A DNA stretch of 64,000 nt from Xanthostigma xanthostigma (taxonomy: Eukaryota; Arthropoda; Insecta; Raphidioptera; Raphidiidae), in contig OY754467.1 of assembly GCA_963575645.1 (NCBI GenBank), positions 24,387,001 to 24,451,000 of the forward strand. Reading direction: 5' to 3'. Positions 20,401 to 31,895 of this stretch are shown in pieces. The notes beneath the pieces are model-generated. The model was not told the origin of the DNA, did not search any database, and saw nothing but the letters and a program-made list of their open reading frames with translations. The stretch's first letter is position 1. Every line of letters starts with the position of its first letter. A program made the translations under genes and the position numbers.

Positions 20401-21050
20401 GTAACACTTTTTCTATGGAAATTTACACAGTAATTATTATATTGTTTTTTAAACTATTAGCAGGCTGTCAAAAAATAATAAAATAAAACTATTTATAATT
20501 AATATTTGATATTAATTTCAACTTGATACCTCTAGTCGTTCATGTTTTAAAATATAAAATGTCAAACCAGGTTTTCAAATATTTTAGATGTTCATGATAT
20601 TTATGTATTAAATAGTACCTATAAAATAAAACATTTTTCTAGAAATTGCTAATTTTATTTGTATTTATATTACAAAAAAATTAAACTACTGAACACATTT
20701 CATTGAATTTAAATAGGGTTCTACTCTGATAGTAAACAAAGTGAATAAAATATAAACCAAGGCGATCCGACCAAAATTGCGATCTGTAGAACTCGGACGT
20801 ACGTACGTACAAACTAAGCGACAATATTGCTGTTTGTGATTTTCAATTACAATTTTAGTAGTAATTATGAACTCAAATCAATTTAAAAATGATTCTGCTT
20901 TATAGAATAAAATCTCCTCTTTTCAAAAAACTATAATTTGAATGGATTTCGAGTGAAATTAACTTAGATATAACTTCTTGTATGAACGAAAGTCTTCTCT
21001 GACACGCAAAGCGATAATAGAGCACATACCGGTAGTGAAACGGTATGTGC
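20400..21050. repeat. Composite repeat adjoining the SINE, copy 1
   Basis: Homologous to 37980-38414, with shared landmarks AAATTAAACTACTGAACACA, AACCAAGGCGATCC, AATTTTAGTAGTAATTATGAA and AACTTCTTGTATGAACGAAA. It ends at a hairpin with arms GCACATACCG and CGGTATGTGC (about 21021-21049). The SINE-like module sits at the other end in both copies, so the whole ~790 bp may move as one unit. Family unknown. Confidence 0.6.
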
Positions 21051-24000
21051 AACTCGGGTCGCAGTACCAAAACCCTGTCGATAATATAGTGTATTATTGT
21101 TATTAAATAAGTTAAATTCAAGGTTACCAATGGAATAGTTATGTCATTTAAATCAGTATGAGCGACAGAGAAGCAAAGTAAGCGCTGAAGAGTCCACATA
21201 GATACACATATGACCGAACGTAACATGTTAAAAATATTACAAATATATACTGAATATGATATGAAAATCCGCTTTTTTATAGAAGGTACTACGTGAAAAA
21301 AATACTTTTTTTATACAGATATGAAAAGCAGTCATTTTATAGAGAGTGAGCAAAAATACTTTTCGTATGGTTATATTCTCGAAAAATTGTGTGAATTCTG
21401 TATAAAAACAGGTAACATTTTTATTAATCACGTAACTAAGGATATGTACTAGTAAAAGAGATTAACAGTTAATGGAAGCACATATCCGGACATTTCTATC
21501 ATATACAGACATGTCTAGTTCATATATCTTTCAAGTTGATAGCTTTGGCAACGTTAAGGGTATTTCTGGTATCCCAACAGTCTCACCAACATCCGTGATT
21601 TACAGCCAACATTTGATGTGCAGCTAATCCCCGTTGCTATTAATATTCATAGCTTGTTTACTACACCCAAATACATTGCAAACATGATTAAGGGATGATA
21701 TAGTTATCAATTTATTTATGATAACAAATTTGTTGTTAAAAACGGGTAGGATAAGACTTGTATGATAAAAAAGGGTAGTTAGGTAGACGTTTTCCTAATT
21801 AATGAGAGTTCTTAAAAATTCTGCAATTTTTCGATAGCTCATTGAATACAAAAACAAAGAAAAAATCCCACAAAAGTCGATGTAACTTAAAATTACTTTT
21901 TGGTTCGAAGAATGATGCGACTGGTATTGCATGATAAACGTAAGTACTAGGATGATTATTCAATTATTTAAAATGATCAATCAGGTATGTTCTAGGAAAA
22001 GAAATGATTCTTCCTTTTAGTAAAAAATTAAGAAATAAATTTGAACTTATAAAAAAAACTGAGTGCGTGTACTTATATAACATAAGTACAAGCACTCAGT
22101 TTTTCTGATTTCTAAAATATTCATTTTTCGAAGAAAATACCAAGAATATTTTCTTCTCAAAATATCATAAAAAATCCGAATTAGCCGGGAAAAAGAATGA
22201 TTTTCAATTTTTTTACCTTTAGGAGTGGTTTATGGATAAACTATTGCAGATAGGGGTAAGAGAGCGGAGAACTTTTCTGTAGCAAATAGAAAAATCTATA
22301 GCTTTTTATTGAAACCTTTTTGCATATATCTGATAGTTTGTGAGATAATTAGAAAACAAAGTTTAAAGAGGTGGTTTCTACCTTAACTGCAAATCGGAGC
22401 ACACTTTTTCATAGAATAGTTTCTTGTATCCCCAAGACCGATCACTCAAATTTTTAGCCGTTTGAGATTTTAGGTATTTCACGAAGATCGTTCTTGGACT
22501 ATAAATGTTTTTTTTTTTATTTTTCTGTTTTTTGGAATTGGATAATTAGTTATTATAGCTTTAGGAGATTTTTAAAAAACAGCCTGTATATTCGTAATTT
22601 TTTAATGATTGTCTGGATGTCCAGGGCCTCTAGAATCTAGAGGGCCTCCATTGATCTAGGAAGCTCAAGTTATGCATAATATTTGATTTTGCGTTGTGCA
22701 ACCCAGCATTAGTATAGGGCACTGAGCAGCATCTAACGGAGCCAGATTTTCGATTTTCTACCGGGACAGAGATAGGTTTTTTTTTCAGAAAAAACTCCCA
22801 TATTATATGTAAGAATCTATTTAGAATGAACAACTGATTTATTTGTTGTAATTGTTTCACAACAACCAATAACTTGAGTTTGCTGTATTCCACTTCAGAA
22901 ATCGGTTCCCAAAAATATATGCTAAAAGATAATTTCAAATTAATTTAAAAGTATGATCTATGAATTTTCTGATGAAATATTTTAGGTTTTGTATAAATTC
23001 TACAGAAATTTCACAGTTGACATTTTATCACACATCATATTTTACATTTTGACTAGGCTGGGTTTATTTATGGGTCATATTTATGTGTCTAAAACTAGTG
23101 AGTTATTTCATGTTTACACTCTTCAAGATAATTTTCGAATAAACTCTGATCTTTTGAATCAAAATTTAAAAAACTCTGTTACATTTTGAAATAAGTCAAA
23201 CTACAATTTTTATCAAAACTCTATACAGTTATTTTACGTGTACCAATAATGAAAACGTTTTAGCTTTTTTTTTAATAGGCGCGCAGCAGCTAGGCTATAT
23301 GCGGCGAAGTGTAATTTAGCTGTATTATTGTGATGGACACCACTCTTTAAAATAGCGGCTTTCATGTCTGCAAAGCGGTCGTAAAAGGTTCCATTTTACA
23401 CTAGTGCGAAAGTAAAACAAAAATATGTGATCTATCTAATTCTACACTATTTTTTATAAACAACCCAAGTCTACCATTAGCATGCGCTAGTAATTTTTAT
23501 AGACAACCTAATAGAACTGAAATTTGTCATACATTAGAACTGTCAAAAGTGTTTAAAATACACTGAAAATGAAATGAATCCCAGTTATTTTATAGGGGAT
23601 ACGTGCAAAAAATACAATACCTACATTTATATCTGGGACATAATGATATTTTACTTCGTGTGATTATTAAAACTCTCTAAATCTCGTTTCAACAAAAACT
23701 ATTTCAGATATGTGAAACAAATTTAAAAAAAAAATTCTTTTTACAATAATGTATTTAATTTTTTTACGTGTAGATTTTAAAAATTGGTCTCATAACGAAC
23801 AAAGGATTTTTTTATGCTGATCGTGCAGTAAAAAGCTTATTCTTTCCATTTTCTCTCCTTTCTCTGTCATTCTAAGCCACCGAACTTTAGTCGACCTATC
23901 GATTTCGTATTGAGACCTAGAGCAGCACTACCTACAATAAGATAACTCAATTTCGGCATCAAACTTTACTGCTTTGCTCACATTGGGTTAAAAATGACGA

Positions 24001-24387
24001 CGCGGAGAATATATCTCTGTATTGCCAGAGGTGGCTCGTGAAAACAAAATATCAAATTTTAAAATACGGTTCCAGTATTTAACGAACTATGCGAATAAAA
24101 ATAAATAAAATATAATAGTAACAATATAACGTTTCATATTGGAAGCCTAGTTTGTAGTTATGTCATTGGGAAGTTACGGTCCGAAAATAGAAATAAGATT
24201 TACATATTTTTATGTATATTTACACTTTTTTGAACAGAAGTATCAGCGTGTGTAATATATTTAATTACGTGGTTATATCCTTCAAACACGAAATTTTGGG
24301 AATAAAAAATGATGTACCAACCGACGCATATTAACTAAAATATTATGATCTGAAAGAAATTCTTCAAAATCGGTTAGACCAATTTTA
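21051..24387. other. Long AT-rich spacer without genes
   Basis: Only short frames without coding character are present. One hairpin (22054-22104) and a small GGGCCTCTAGA palindrome near 22622-22647 stand out. A segment near 23380-23420 (CACTAGTGCGAAAGTAAAAC-like) recurs inverted near 62470-62520. Confidence 0.4.
22054..22104. other. Near-perfect 51-nt hairpin
   Basis: Arms AAAAACTGAGTGC.TGTACTTAT (22054-22076) and its reverse complement (22082-22104) pair at 22 of 23 positions around a 5-nt loop. This is short for a pre-miRNA and could be a MITE remnant. Confidence 0.5.
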
Positions 24388-24592
24388 GTGTATTTGCCAT
24401 AAGACACATACACCATTAGCATCGGTCGGATGATGGGACGATCGGATCAAAATTTCTCGACGTTTCATACTCTCATTAACAATTTGTTAACAAAATAAAA
24501 TAAGACACCTTGATATTGTGATATGATAAAACTATACGGGATACAAGGCTAAAATATTGAAACAATTTTTATTCACTAAAACATTATTTATT

Positions 24593-24633
24593 CTTTGACG
24601 TTTCGGCAATATTTATCGTCTTCTTCAGGACCT
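24593..24633 (-). ncRNA. Hammerhead-like core, left arm
   Basis: On the minus strand: CTGAAGA (24622-24628), a partly paired helix II region, CGAAAC and GTC. The conserved catalytic bases of both core strands are present, but helix II is degenerate and helix I is weak. Confidence 0.4.
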
Positions 24634-24673
24634 TAAAAATCTTTAGTTTAAATTTGTGACTTTTTACTAAAGA

Positions 24674-24717
24674 TTTGTCCTGAAGAAGGCAAGAAATATT
24701 GCCAAAACGTCGACTAA
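24674..24717 (+). ncRNA. Hammerhead-like core, right arm
   Basis: CTGAAGA (24680-24686) is followed by a perfect helix II (GGCAA/TTGCC with a 6-nt loop), then AAAAC and GTC. Helix I can form between TTTGTC before and GACTAA after the core (5 of 6 pairs). The first base of the second core strand is A instead of G (AAAAC for GAAAC), a change expected to impair cleavage. Confidence 0.48.
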
Positions 24718-25293
24718 TAAATAATGTTTTAGTGAATAAAAATTGTTTTAATATTTTAGCCTTGTATCCCGTATAGTTTTATCATATTAACAATTTGGCG
24801 CCATTTTTGAAAATATATTATGTGTTGTGTTATGATAACTCTAGACAGACAGATAGATTTAAACGAAATTTGGTTCACATGTTCAAATACATCACCGCAT
24901 GAAGCCTATCAAAAATGAGTCCAATCAAATTATTTGAGTATAGTTTTTAGGTGTTGTAAAAAGTTTTTGAACCCAAAAAAAAAACCAAAAAATTCTTAGT
25001 TTAAAAATTTAATCCTCTAGTCAAGACTAAAATGCACTGCGTAAATTTTAATAAAATCGGCTCGACAGGACCGAACTTACAAATTTTGGGAAAACACTAG
25101 TTTACGGAATACGGATACGAAAAATGATTGAAGGATTTATTAAATTTTGTGCAGATGTTAGGTTGATAATGATATTGCAATTAAGAAACTACTTATACTT
25201 TGAGATATATACAAAGGGGTTAATTTTTTTATTTTGTCCAAAAACATAGGAGTTTTCATAATAAAACTCCAATACTTGTATTATCAAATACAC

Positions 25294-25985
25294 TAGGTAG
25301 ACACGACGCCTACCTTGTGGTGATATTACATTACGAAAGCTTATGTTTCTGAAAATACTGAATAAATAGTTTATCAAGCATTTTACCAGCATATCGAATA
25401 TTTATTTGTTATATTTGTATCTGGTTTATAAAAATGAAATTTATATTAAACATTGCGTAAGTAAAATAAATACTAATTTTCATGCGCTTTTAGGGTCCAA
25501 CGTACTTATGTAGATAACGGCTGTCGAAGAAAATAACTTTACTCTCAGTTTAAAAAAAATGGCGTCCAGTGTCGCTGGTGTATAGGACAAATTGTATTTT
25601 TAATTATTTTTTTTTATAAATGTAATATTATAATACTCTTGGTATTTATCATATACACGTCGGTTCGTGTATACACGACGAAAGCTATTAGTGCAGGAAA
25701 TAAAGACAAAAAATAAGTCAAACTTCGGAAAAATTAGGGGAAAGCTGGATTTTTGCATGAACCATCCTTTTGTGGGTCCAAACAATATCCAAAAAGTCCC
25801 TACCGATTGGTGTTTCATTTAATATGGCGGATTGATTATTTTGTAGTTTTATTTTAACAAAATACAATTTAATCTCGCTTAAAATATAAAAATGACTACA
25901 TTTTTTAGAAATTTTATAATTTATTTTTTTATTTAATATCATTTGCTTGCTTTTATTGTTATTTCCTATTTTTTTCTTTACTTCT
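25294..25985. other. Spacer, nothing recognised
   Basis: Overlapping minus-strand frames of 72 and 74 codons (25600-25942) show no recognisable domain. Not called as genes. Confidence 0.35.
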
Positions 25986-25989
25986 TTTA

Positions 25990-26125
25990 TTCTAATATAT
26001 ACTCACTCTCGCGTACGTCCAACCCTAGCATTGGCAATAGCCAAGTAGGGTTGGAAAATTTCTAATTGATTTTTTGTACGCGATGTGTTTTTCTGTACAT
26101 GGAATAAATTATTATTATTATTTCA
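25990..26125 (+). mobile_element. Probable LINE 3'-end fragment
   Basis: The sequence around ACGTCCAACCCTAGCATTGG to CATGGAATAAATTATTATTATT has the form of a short LINE 3' UTR ending in an (ATT)n tail. No coding precedes it, so it would be a strongly 5'-truncated insertion. The assignment is from general resemblance. Confidence 0.35.
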
Positions 26126-27168
26126 GTGATTCTTTGCAACTGTCATCATGTCTATTATGTTCTTTAAATGTTTGTTTGTGAACACAAATTTTAGCAATTG
26201 TTTTTCCCTTCAAATTTAGAAATTCAAATTATAAAAATTTTAACTCAAAGCGTCAAAATGCCTACGAAATTCATCTGAATCTTATATTTTTTTTTAAACA
26301 TCCCATTTTTGAAAATCGCTTTTGCTATAAAAAATTAGGTAAGCAAATGTGGGCCAAAATTACGTCAAAATTTCGATATTATCCAAGATTAAATTGCATA
26401 TTAAAGTACAGGATTATTGTAGCTTGTAATTTTGTAATTCAGAGGTGTCGCATAGCTTATTAGTGTCACTTCAAGAATATGCGATGGAAATATTTGAAGC
26501 GCGGCGTATGAAATAACTCGCAATACCTATATAAAAAGTGCAGTCCAATTTTTTAATCAAAATTATATTTTTCTAAATACAAAACAAATATTTTGTTTGT
26601 TGTGGTATTTTAATTAATTTTTTATTATAAAAAACTAATATTTATCTAGATTTGATAAATACTGATACTTTTGACAAACTGAAATTGCAATGAAACCTCT
26701 ATTAATTTACATTTAATGCTTTTTAGAAAATTCAAAAAACTAAACTTCTGAAATCTCTAAAAATTACACCGCTGAAGAGAGTCATCAAAGTTGTGAATTA
26801 AAGTTATTTCTGTGAACTTCAATAATTGAAATGTCAGAAAATGATTTGCTTTCTTCATTTGACGTAGTTTAAATGCAACAGCAGAATATTTTGTGTGTCA
26901 TTATTTCATTTTTAATGCCTTTTTTAATTTTTTTTCATTTGTCAGACACTATTAAATTTCTTTTTATATAGTGCGCGCGTTATGTTTTCTACTATGAAAA
27001 CTAAATTTTTGCTGAATTTGTCCATGAAAAATACTCGGACAGGTCAATTTTGTTTTTCTCTTTTATAGACAAACCGACTGAAACCATCATCACAAAAGTT
27101 AATTTTTTGATACGTATATTTATTACGGAAGTATTATAGCTAAACCGGTGGAGCGATTAATTTAATTC
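26126..27168. other. AT-rich spacer
   Basis: No gene, RNA or repeat boundary recognised. Confidence 0.4.
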
Positions 27169-27306
27169 TGTTACTCAATATTATCTTAAATACTTTTTTT
27201 CGGGATGTAATTTTACAAATTAATACTTCATAGGGCCCTAGAGCCCAAATGAGAACTTCGTAAAATTTCATTCCGAAAAAAAGTATTTAAGATAATATTG
27301 AGTAAC
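27169..27306. repeat. Inverted repeat with 34-bp perfect arms
   Basis: The arm beginning GTTACTCAATATTATCTTAA (27169-27202) is matched in reverse complement at 27273-27306, separated by about 70 bases. Probably a small fold-back element. Confidence 0.65.
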
Positions 27307-27494
27307 CGAATTCAAATTAAGATTTATTCAACTCTGGACCTTTTAGACCTTTTTAGGGGCCCTACATAGGGGCTTCGAAGTTTAAAATCGAGCTTTAGAG
27401 ACCCATGAAGTCTTAATTAGTGATATTTCTCCTCAAAACGAATATTTTAGGTAAAAGTAAGTCAATCATTTTCAATTTAGATATTTATTGTACA

Positions 27495-28210
27495 AGGCCT
27501 ATTTTCAGGTCTTTCTTAAGGGTTGGGAATTCACGTCGACAGTAGGCTGAACTGGAAAAACCATAGCGATGAACTGGCCAGTAAACTGAGTAGCTACATG
27601 TTCGCACTTATAATATTATCTAATGCGGCAGACGAAGCAACATGCTTAGCATCGTACTATGCATTTCTATATTATTCAAGAATCAATTATGGAATTATTT
27701 TTTGGGGCAACTCAACAGAAGCCAATAGAATATTTATCATTCAGAAAAAATGTTTAAGGATAATCTTTAAAATGAAAACAACTCAATCGTGCAGAGCAGT
27801 TTTCAAAAACAAAAAAATACTTACACTACCGGCAATATATGTTTTAGAAATGTGTTATTTTGTAAAAAACAACTATGAAGAATTTCGACACCTAATACCA
27901 AATCATAAATATGGAACAAGAGAAAAGGGAAATTTAAAAAACATAAGCACACATCTTACCATGATACAAAAAAACTTTTACTATCAAGCAATAAAAATCT
28001 ATAATAAACTACCGGCAAACATTCAAGAACTAAAAGCCAAAACATTAAAACAAAGGGTAAAAAATATTCTACTCGACAATAGTATATACTCAATCAAAGA
28101 CTTTTTTAATATACAAATGTAATTATTGTTATTCATTACTTATATATTGACGTGTACAATGTCTAAATGTTGACCAACGTACGAATAAAATTCTATTCTA
28201 TTCTATTCTG
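27495..28210 (+). mobile_element. 5'-truncated LINE with target duplication
   Basis: A reverse-transcriptase C-terminal frame (27523-28122) is followed by a short 3' UTR and a (TTCTA)n tail. The 7-mer TTGTACA flanks it at 27488-27494 and 28211-28217, consistent with a target-primed insertion that stopped early. Confidence 0.68.
27523..28122 (+). pseudogene. Non-LTR retrotransposon RT C-terminal fragment
   Basis: A 199-codon open frame matches the region after the reverse-transcriptase palm in Jockey/I/CR1-type LINEs: LG(I)H..LNW near the start, YYAF...NYGIIFWGNS around residues 45-65, IQKKCLRIIFKM near 72-83, ILTLPAIYVLE near 98-108, and a C-terminal NKLP...LK...LL...Y motif series. Catalytic YADD is missing because the 5' part was never inserted. 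The frame has no true start codon (it opens at TTG) and is non-functional, though undamaged. Confidence 0.75.
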
Positions 28211-28217
28211 TTGTACA

Positions 28218-28635
28218 TAGGACCCGAGAATTAAAAAAATACTAAGTGTTTTCGTATGTAAAATTTTTTGCAGAATCCGAATATGAAATAAAAAAGTATG
28301 GTTTCCATTTTAAATTTCAAAGTTGGGCCCTACGGGATCCTTTTAGGGTCCTCGAGCCCAAAATCTAATTTTGCCATTCGATACACAGGAAAAATGTATT
28401 AGTCCGGCTTATCCGATAATAAATATTAAGCCATTCCGGGACTTTTGAAACATTCTATATATAATATATTTATAGAATCAGAAATTAATGATTTTCGGAT
28501 TTTTTTTTTACTTGTGATATGCAACGTTCTTTCGCGTCAAACAAAATTCTAGGTTGACGGGAAGGTTTTGATATGTGAGTCAGTTAAAAAAAAATTGATC
28601 AAGTGATTTGCAATTCTAAAAACAAAGAAAATAGT
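28218..28635. other. Spacer before the tRNA-like sequence
   Basis: A segment at about 28492-28545 (TTTTCGGATTTTT...TTTACTTGTG...CGCGTCAAA) is repeated in the same orientation at 28831-28885, so it flanks the tRNA-like sequence. Confidence 0.4.
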
Positions 28636-28637
28636 TG

Positions 28638-28709
28638 CGCATCGGCCGGGAATTGAACACAAGGCGTCCGCGTGGCAGGTGAGCATTCTACCACTGGATC
28701 ACCATTATT
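28638..28709 (-). pseudogene. tRNA-Gly (GCC) pseudogene or SINE head
   Basis: On the minus strand, AGTGGTAGAATGCTC, CCTGCCACGCGG and TTCAATTCCCGGCCGATGC follow the eukaryotic tRNA-Gly(GCC) sequence closely, with the GCC anticodon intact. The 5' acceptor strand (ATAATGG) no longer pairs well with CCGATGC, and the T-stem 5' strand has lost pairing. It is therefore unlikely to give a functional tRNA. Confidence 0.75.
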
Positions 28710-28865
28710 TGCAAAGACTTCTTGTTTACATTGCATTACTAATGTTTATTTAAACTGCTGTATACTATGCACGTTGTTGCTGTTTGTTACAACAAAAACA
28801 TTATTTTTTTGTGATGTAACTACAAAACGGTTTTCGGATTTTTCCTTTTACTTGTGCTATAAGAT

Positions 28866-30165
28866 ATTTAGTCGCGTCAAAGAAGCCTTTTACTTCAAAC
28901 TTTGCGAGAACAGCTTCGATTTTAATGATTTTTTTAATTTATTTTTTTTAATATTATTGAAAACCAGAAACATTTTGGGGCGGGGGACGAATTATTTATA
29001 TTGTGTAAGAGGCTAGGGGCAGACAGAGACATGAAAAAAAAAATTTAAATTTGTTTTATAAAGCTAATAATATTTCAACTTGACCACAAAATTTTCAAAA
29101 AAAAAAATAAAAATTATTTTGGACGAAGTTATAGCCATCTTTGTAGAACCCCTCTCACAAGTAGATAATGCTTTACTGTGACCATCATATCTTTGTGCTG
29201 GTTCATCCAAAATCAATAAAACAAAGAAAAGTCTTCAGTTTAATAGTAAATCTAAGACTTAATCGAAATTCTAATAGCGTACACCGGAATATGCAAGGAC
29301 AGATTGTTAAAAAAGTGGAAGTTTTCAACAAAAACAAAAATCCTTTGATCAAGTTCTTGTTTTTATGCTTTCAATAAGCAGTAAAAATTCCATTTAAATC
29401 CAACGAATAGTTCTTGAATTTTAGTGTTCACCGACTTTGAAAACATAGTTTCGAGAAAAAGGCGTTTAAAGTTTTAGTCTTACCTACACCGAGTCATCTT
29501 TAGATTAGATAACTCGGTGTAGATAAGACTAAAACTTGAAACGCGTTTTTCTCGAATCTATGTTTTCGAAGTCTGAAATTCAAGAACCACTTGATGGATT
29601 CAAATGAAATTTTTAAAACTTACTGAAGGCATAAAAAACAAGGACTTGATTGAAGGATTTTTGTTTTCGTTGAAAACTTCGGTTTTTATAACAATCCGTC
29701 CTTGCAAATTCGGGTGTAAGCTTTTAGAAGCCACCATTTTATTAATTATCAAAAAAAATATTGAATTAAATCGTAGATTTACAGTTAAACTAAAAACTTT
29801 TCTTTGTTTTATTGATTTTGGATGAACCAGCATAAAGTTATGATGGTCACTGCAAAGCATTACCTACTTGTGGGAGTAGTCCAAAAGATAGCTTAAATTT
29901 TTTTTTTTTTAAATTTAGTGAAGTCAAGTTGAAATATTATTAGCTTTATAAAATAAATGAAATTTTGTCCAAAAAAGCTTTTTAAAATTTTTTTTATGCC
30001 TCTGAGTACCCCTAGCCCCTTAAAGTATATAAATAATTCGTTCCCCGACCCAATATTTTTGATTTTCAATTATATAAAAAAACTAAATTAAAAAAAAATC
30101 ATCAAAATCGAAGGTGGTCTTGCGAAGTTCGAAGTATTGCCTGCTTTATTTATTCATTGACGCGA
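28866..30165. repeat. 1.3 kb palindrome
   Basis: Two arms of about 640 bp mirror each other around ~29510. The centre is ACACCGAGT...ACTCGGTGT, and outer landmarks are GTCGCGTCAA at 28871 against TTGACGCGACT at 30157. Arms differ by substitutions and indels. The open frames in the two arms (29168-29377 and 29600-29860 minus) resemble each other only because of the palindrome. It is probably a fold-back element or an inverted duplication. Confidence 0.75.
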
Positions 30166-30624
30166 CTATTACTGAACACTATGCAGTTATTATTACAGCT
30201 TATGAAAAATTTACGAAAGTTTGAACATCTGCATCTTAGATACTATTAGGTGTACAGAGACCATTCTAGTCACAAGCTGTAGTAAATTTAGCTTGCTTTA
30301 AAAAATGTTGCTGTTTTTTGGATTTTTGACAAACATTCTAAGGTCTGTCGAGATCGAAAACCTGGGTTTTTCATAAGACTTCCGTCATATGCAATATATC
30401 CCATTTTATGCAAGTTAACCCCTCTTTTAGGTGATAAGTTTACTGGACTTTGCCATTTTAATTGAAAATTCAATTCTCTACAACTTCCTCTGTAAGGCTT
30501 TTTTTGTAAAATGAAAGGCTGAGGTGCTAGAAATTAAAGTGTGGCAAGAAAACTTGGTGCGAAAAATGTTTTGTCAAAAAATGGCGGCTTGCAGAAACGT
30601 ACAACTCGTTAACGGTTGGTGATA

Positions 30625-30945
30625 GAAAAAAATTCCAGCCAATTGGGCGACGGGACAATTCCAACTTCAAAAATATTGACATTATTGATATAGTATAATA
30701 AAGAAAATCAGATTCCGGTTAGCGCGTGCGGTGACGCGGAGAACAGCTAGCATTAAATATTACATTTGCCATTCGTTTTTATGGTTATCTATATAATTTG
30801 TCACTTTGTGAAAAAAAATAATTAAAACACGCTTGTCTAACAGATCTACAGGACAAAATAACAACAGATTTTTTTTATTTTCAAAGTATTTCCGAAACTT
30901 AATATCAGGTTTAGGAAAACATTTTTTTTACAAAACTCTTATAAA
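30625..30945 (+). repeat. Dispersed repeat, copy 2 of 2
   Basis: Homologous to minus-strand 5909-6245 (AGTATAATAAAGAAAATCA, GACGCGG, CAGATCTACA). Diverged, with no coding. A small ATGGCGGC segment upstream is also shared. Confidence 0.55.
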
Positions 30946-30993
30946 AATAGATAGAATAATTAAACAGTTATGAAAAGTATATTATTGTTATAA

Positions 30994-31057
30994 AAAAAAA
31001 ATAAAGAATAGTTACTTACGACCACTGTGGTAAGAAGTAACTATTCTTTATTTTTTT
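30994..31057. other. Near-perfect palindromic hairpin
   Basis: Arms ATAAAGAATAGTTACTT and its reverse complement flank an inner ACCAC-T-GTGGT palindrome. The sequence could fold into a ~60-nt hairpin. The T-rich 3' arm directly joins a copy of the GCATGCGCC-type repeat. Confidence 0.5.
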
Positions 31058-31310
31058 ATTTTTGTTATGTATAACAAAACAACGTTATAGCATATATTTC
31101 TTCTGCGTATGCGCCGGTTTACACCAGAAACAATGGAGCTCTTCATATTTGCATATCAAACATCCTAACGAAATTTGGTTTCAATTCGCTCATCCATTTG
31201 ACTTTTATGTTCACAGACAAACAGATTTTTTCCAAAAATCTGTTTTTTGGGTTCGGGGAACTTTAAAAGGAAAAAAATATTGTAAAATGGTAAAAAGCGG
31301 ATTTTGATCT
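31058..31310 (+). repeat. Fragment of the composite repeat seen at 49165 and 58893
   Basis: Shares CAACGTTATAGCATATATTTC, TATGCGCCG, CTTCATATTTGCATAT and TTTGGTTTCAATTCGCTCATCC with the two longer copies. No coding. Confidence 0.5.
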
Positions 31311-31433
31311 AAATTACTACCATTCCTCACTTATTGGGTTGAAATGGTGAAATCCCAAATGTAGAAAATATAGGCAATTTTTTCAACTAAAATTTTTGTG
31401 CTATTTTTTTTGTATTGTTTTTGAAATATAAAA

Positions 31434-31815
31434 TAGGGATGTTATGGATATAAAATTTTGGATCTGGATACGGATACGAATATAAGTATAATATCATACC
31501 GGTTTCAGATATGGTTCCAGATATAAAATAATTTCGGGTTATCTATTAGTTTCGAATTCGGATATTAGATTTTTAACGAATTGTTGAAGTAAAATGCAAA
31601 TAGAAAAATATACAGATAGAATTTTTTTTAAATGCTCTGATGGTGTAGAACGCCCCAAACATATACATTATTAACACATTTGTATACTTTAAATTTCGCT
31701 TTTATCCGAAATTATTCGAAACTTTTATATCGGATTTAGTTATGGTTACGGATAGATTTTTATATCGGATATCCGATAGTTTCGGTTACAGTTACGGAGC
31801 TCCTTAACATCCCTG
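31434..31815. mobile_element. hAT-type MITE with 8-bp target duplication
   Basis: Ends (T/C)AGGGATGTTA are in inverted orientation and flanked by the perfect 8-mer ATATAAAA (31426-31433 and 31816-31823). The 382-bp body is rich in GGATA/TATCC-like words and has no transposase. Confidence 0.75.
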
Positions 31816-31895
31816 ATATAAAACAAAAAAAAGTAGGGTACAATCCCGAATTCGGGTTTTCTGTTTATTGACTTTCCAGCTAGGATCATCTAGAC

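Larger units (their letters stand above)
24487..24785. mobile_element. PLE-derived fold-back element with two hammerhead-like cores
   Basis: This 299-bp insertion is flanked by a 12-bp duplication, ATTAACAATTTG (24475-24486 and 24786-24797). Two inverted arms share ATAAAACTATACGGGATACA, ATTCACTAAAACATT and a segment with CTGAAGA. The cores point toward each other's arms in opposite orientation. PLEs make variable target duplications and often carry inverted terminal copies, which fits. No coding. Confidence 0.6.
24388..25293. mobile_element. TA-flanked element, second copy
   Basis: Same ends as the element at 8579/16013: GTGTATTTGCCATAAGACAC after TA, and CAAATACAC before TA (25294-25295). 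Without the nested 299-bp insertion and its duplicated target it is about 595 bp. No transposase is seen. Confidence 0.65.

Noticed and set aside
28638-28709. Functional tRNA-Gly gene
   Set aside because: The 5' acceptor strand and T-stem no longer pair properly, although the anticodon is kept; called a pseudogene.
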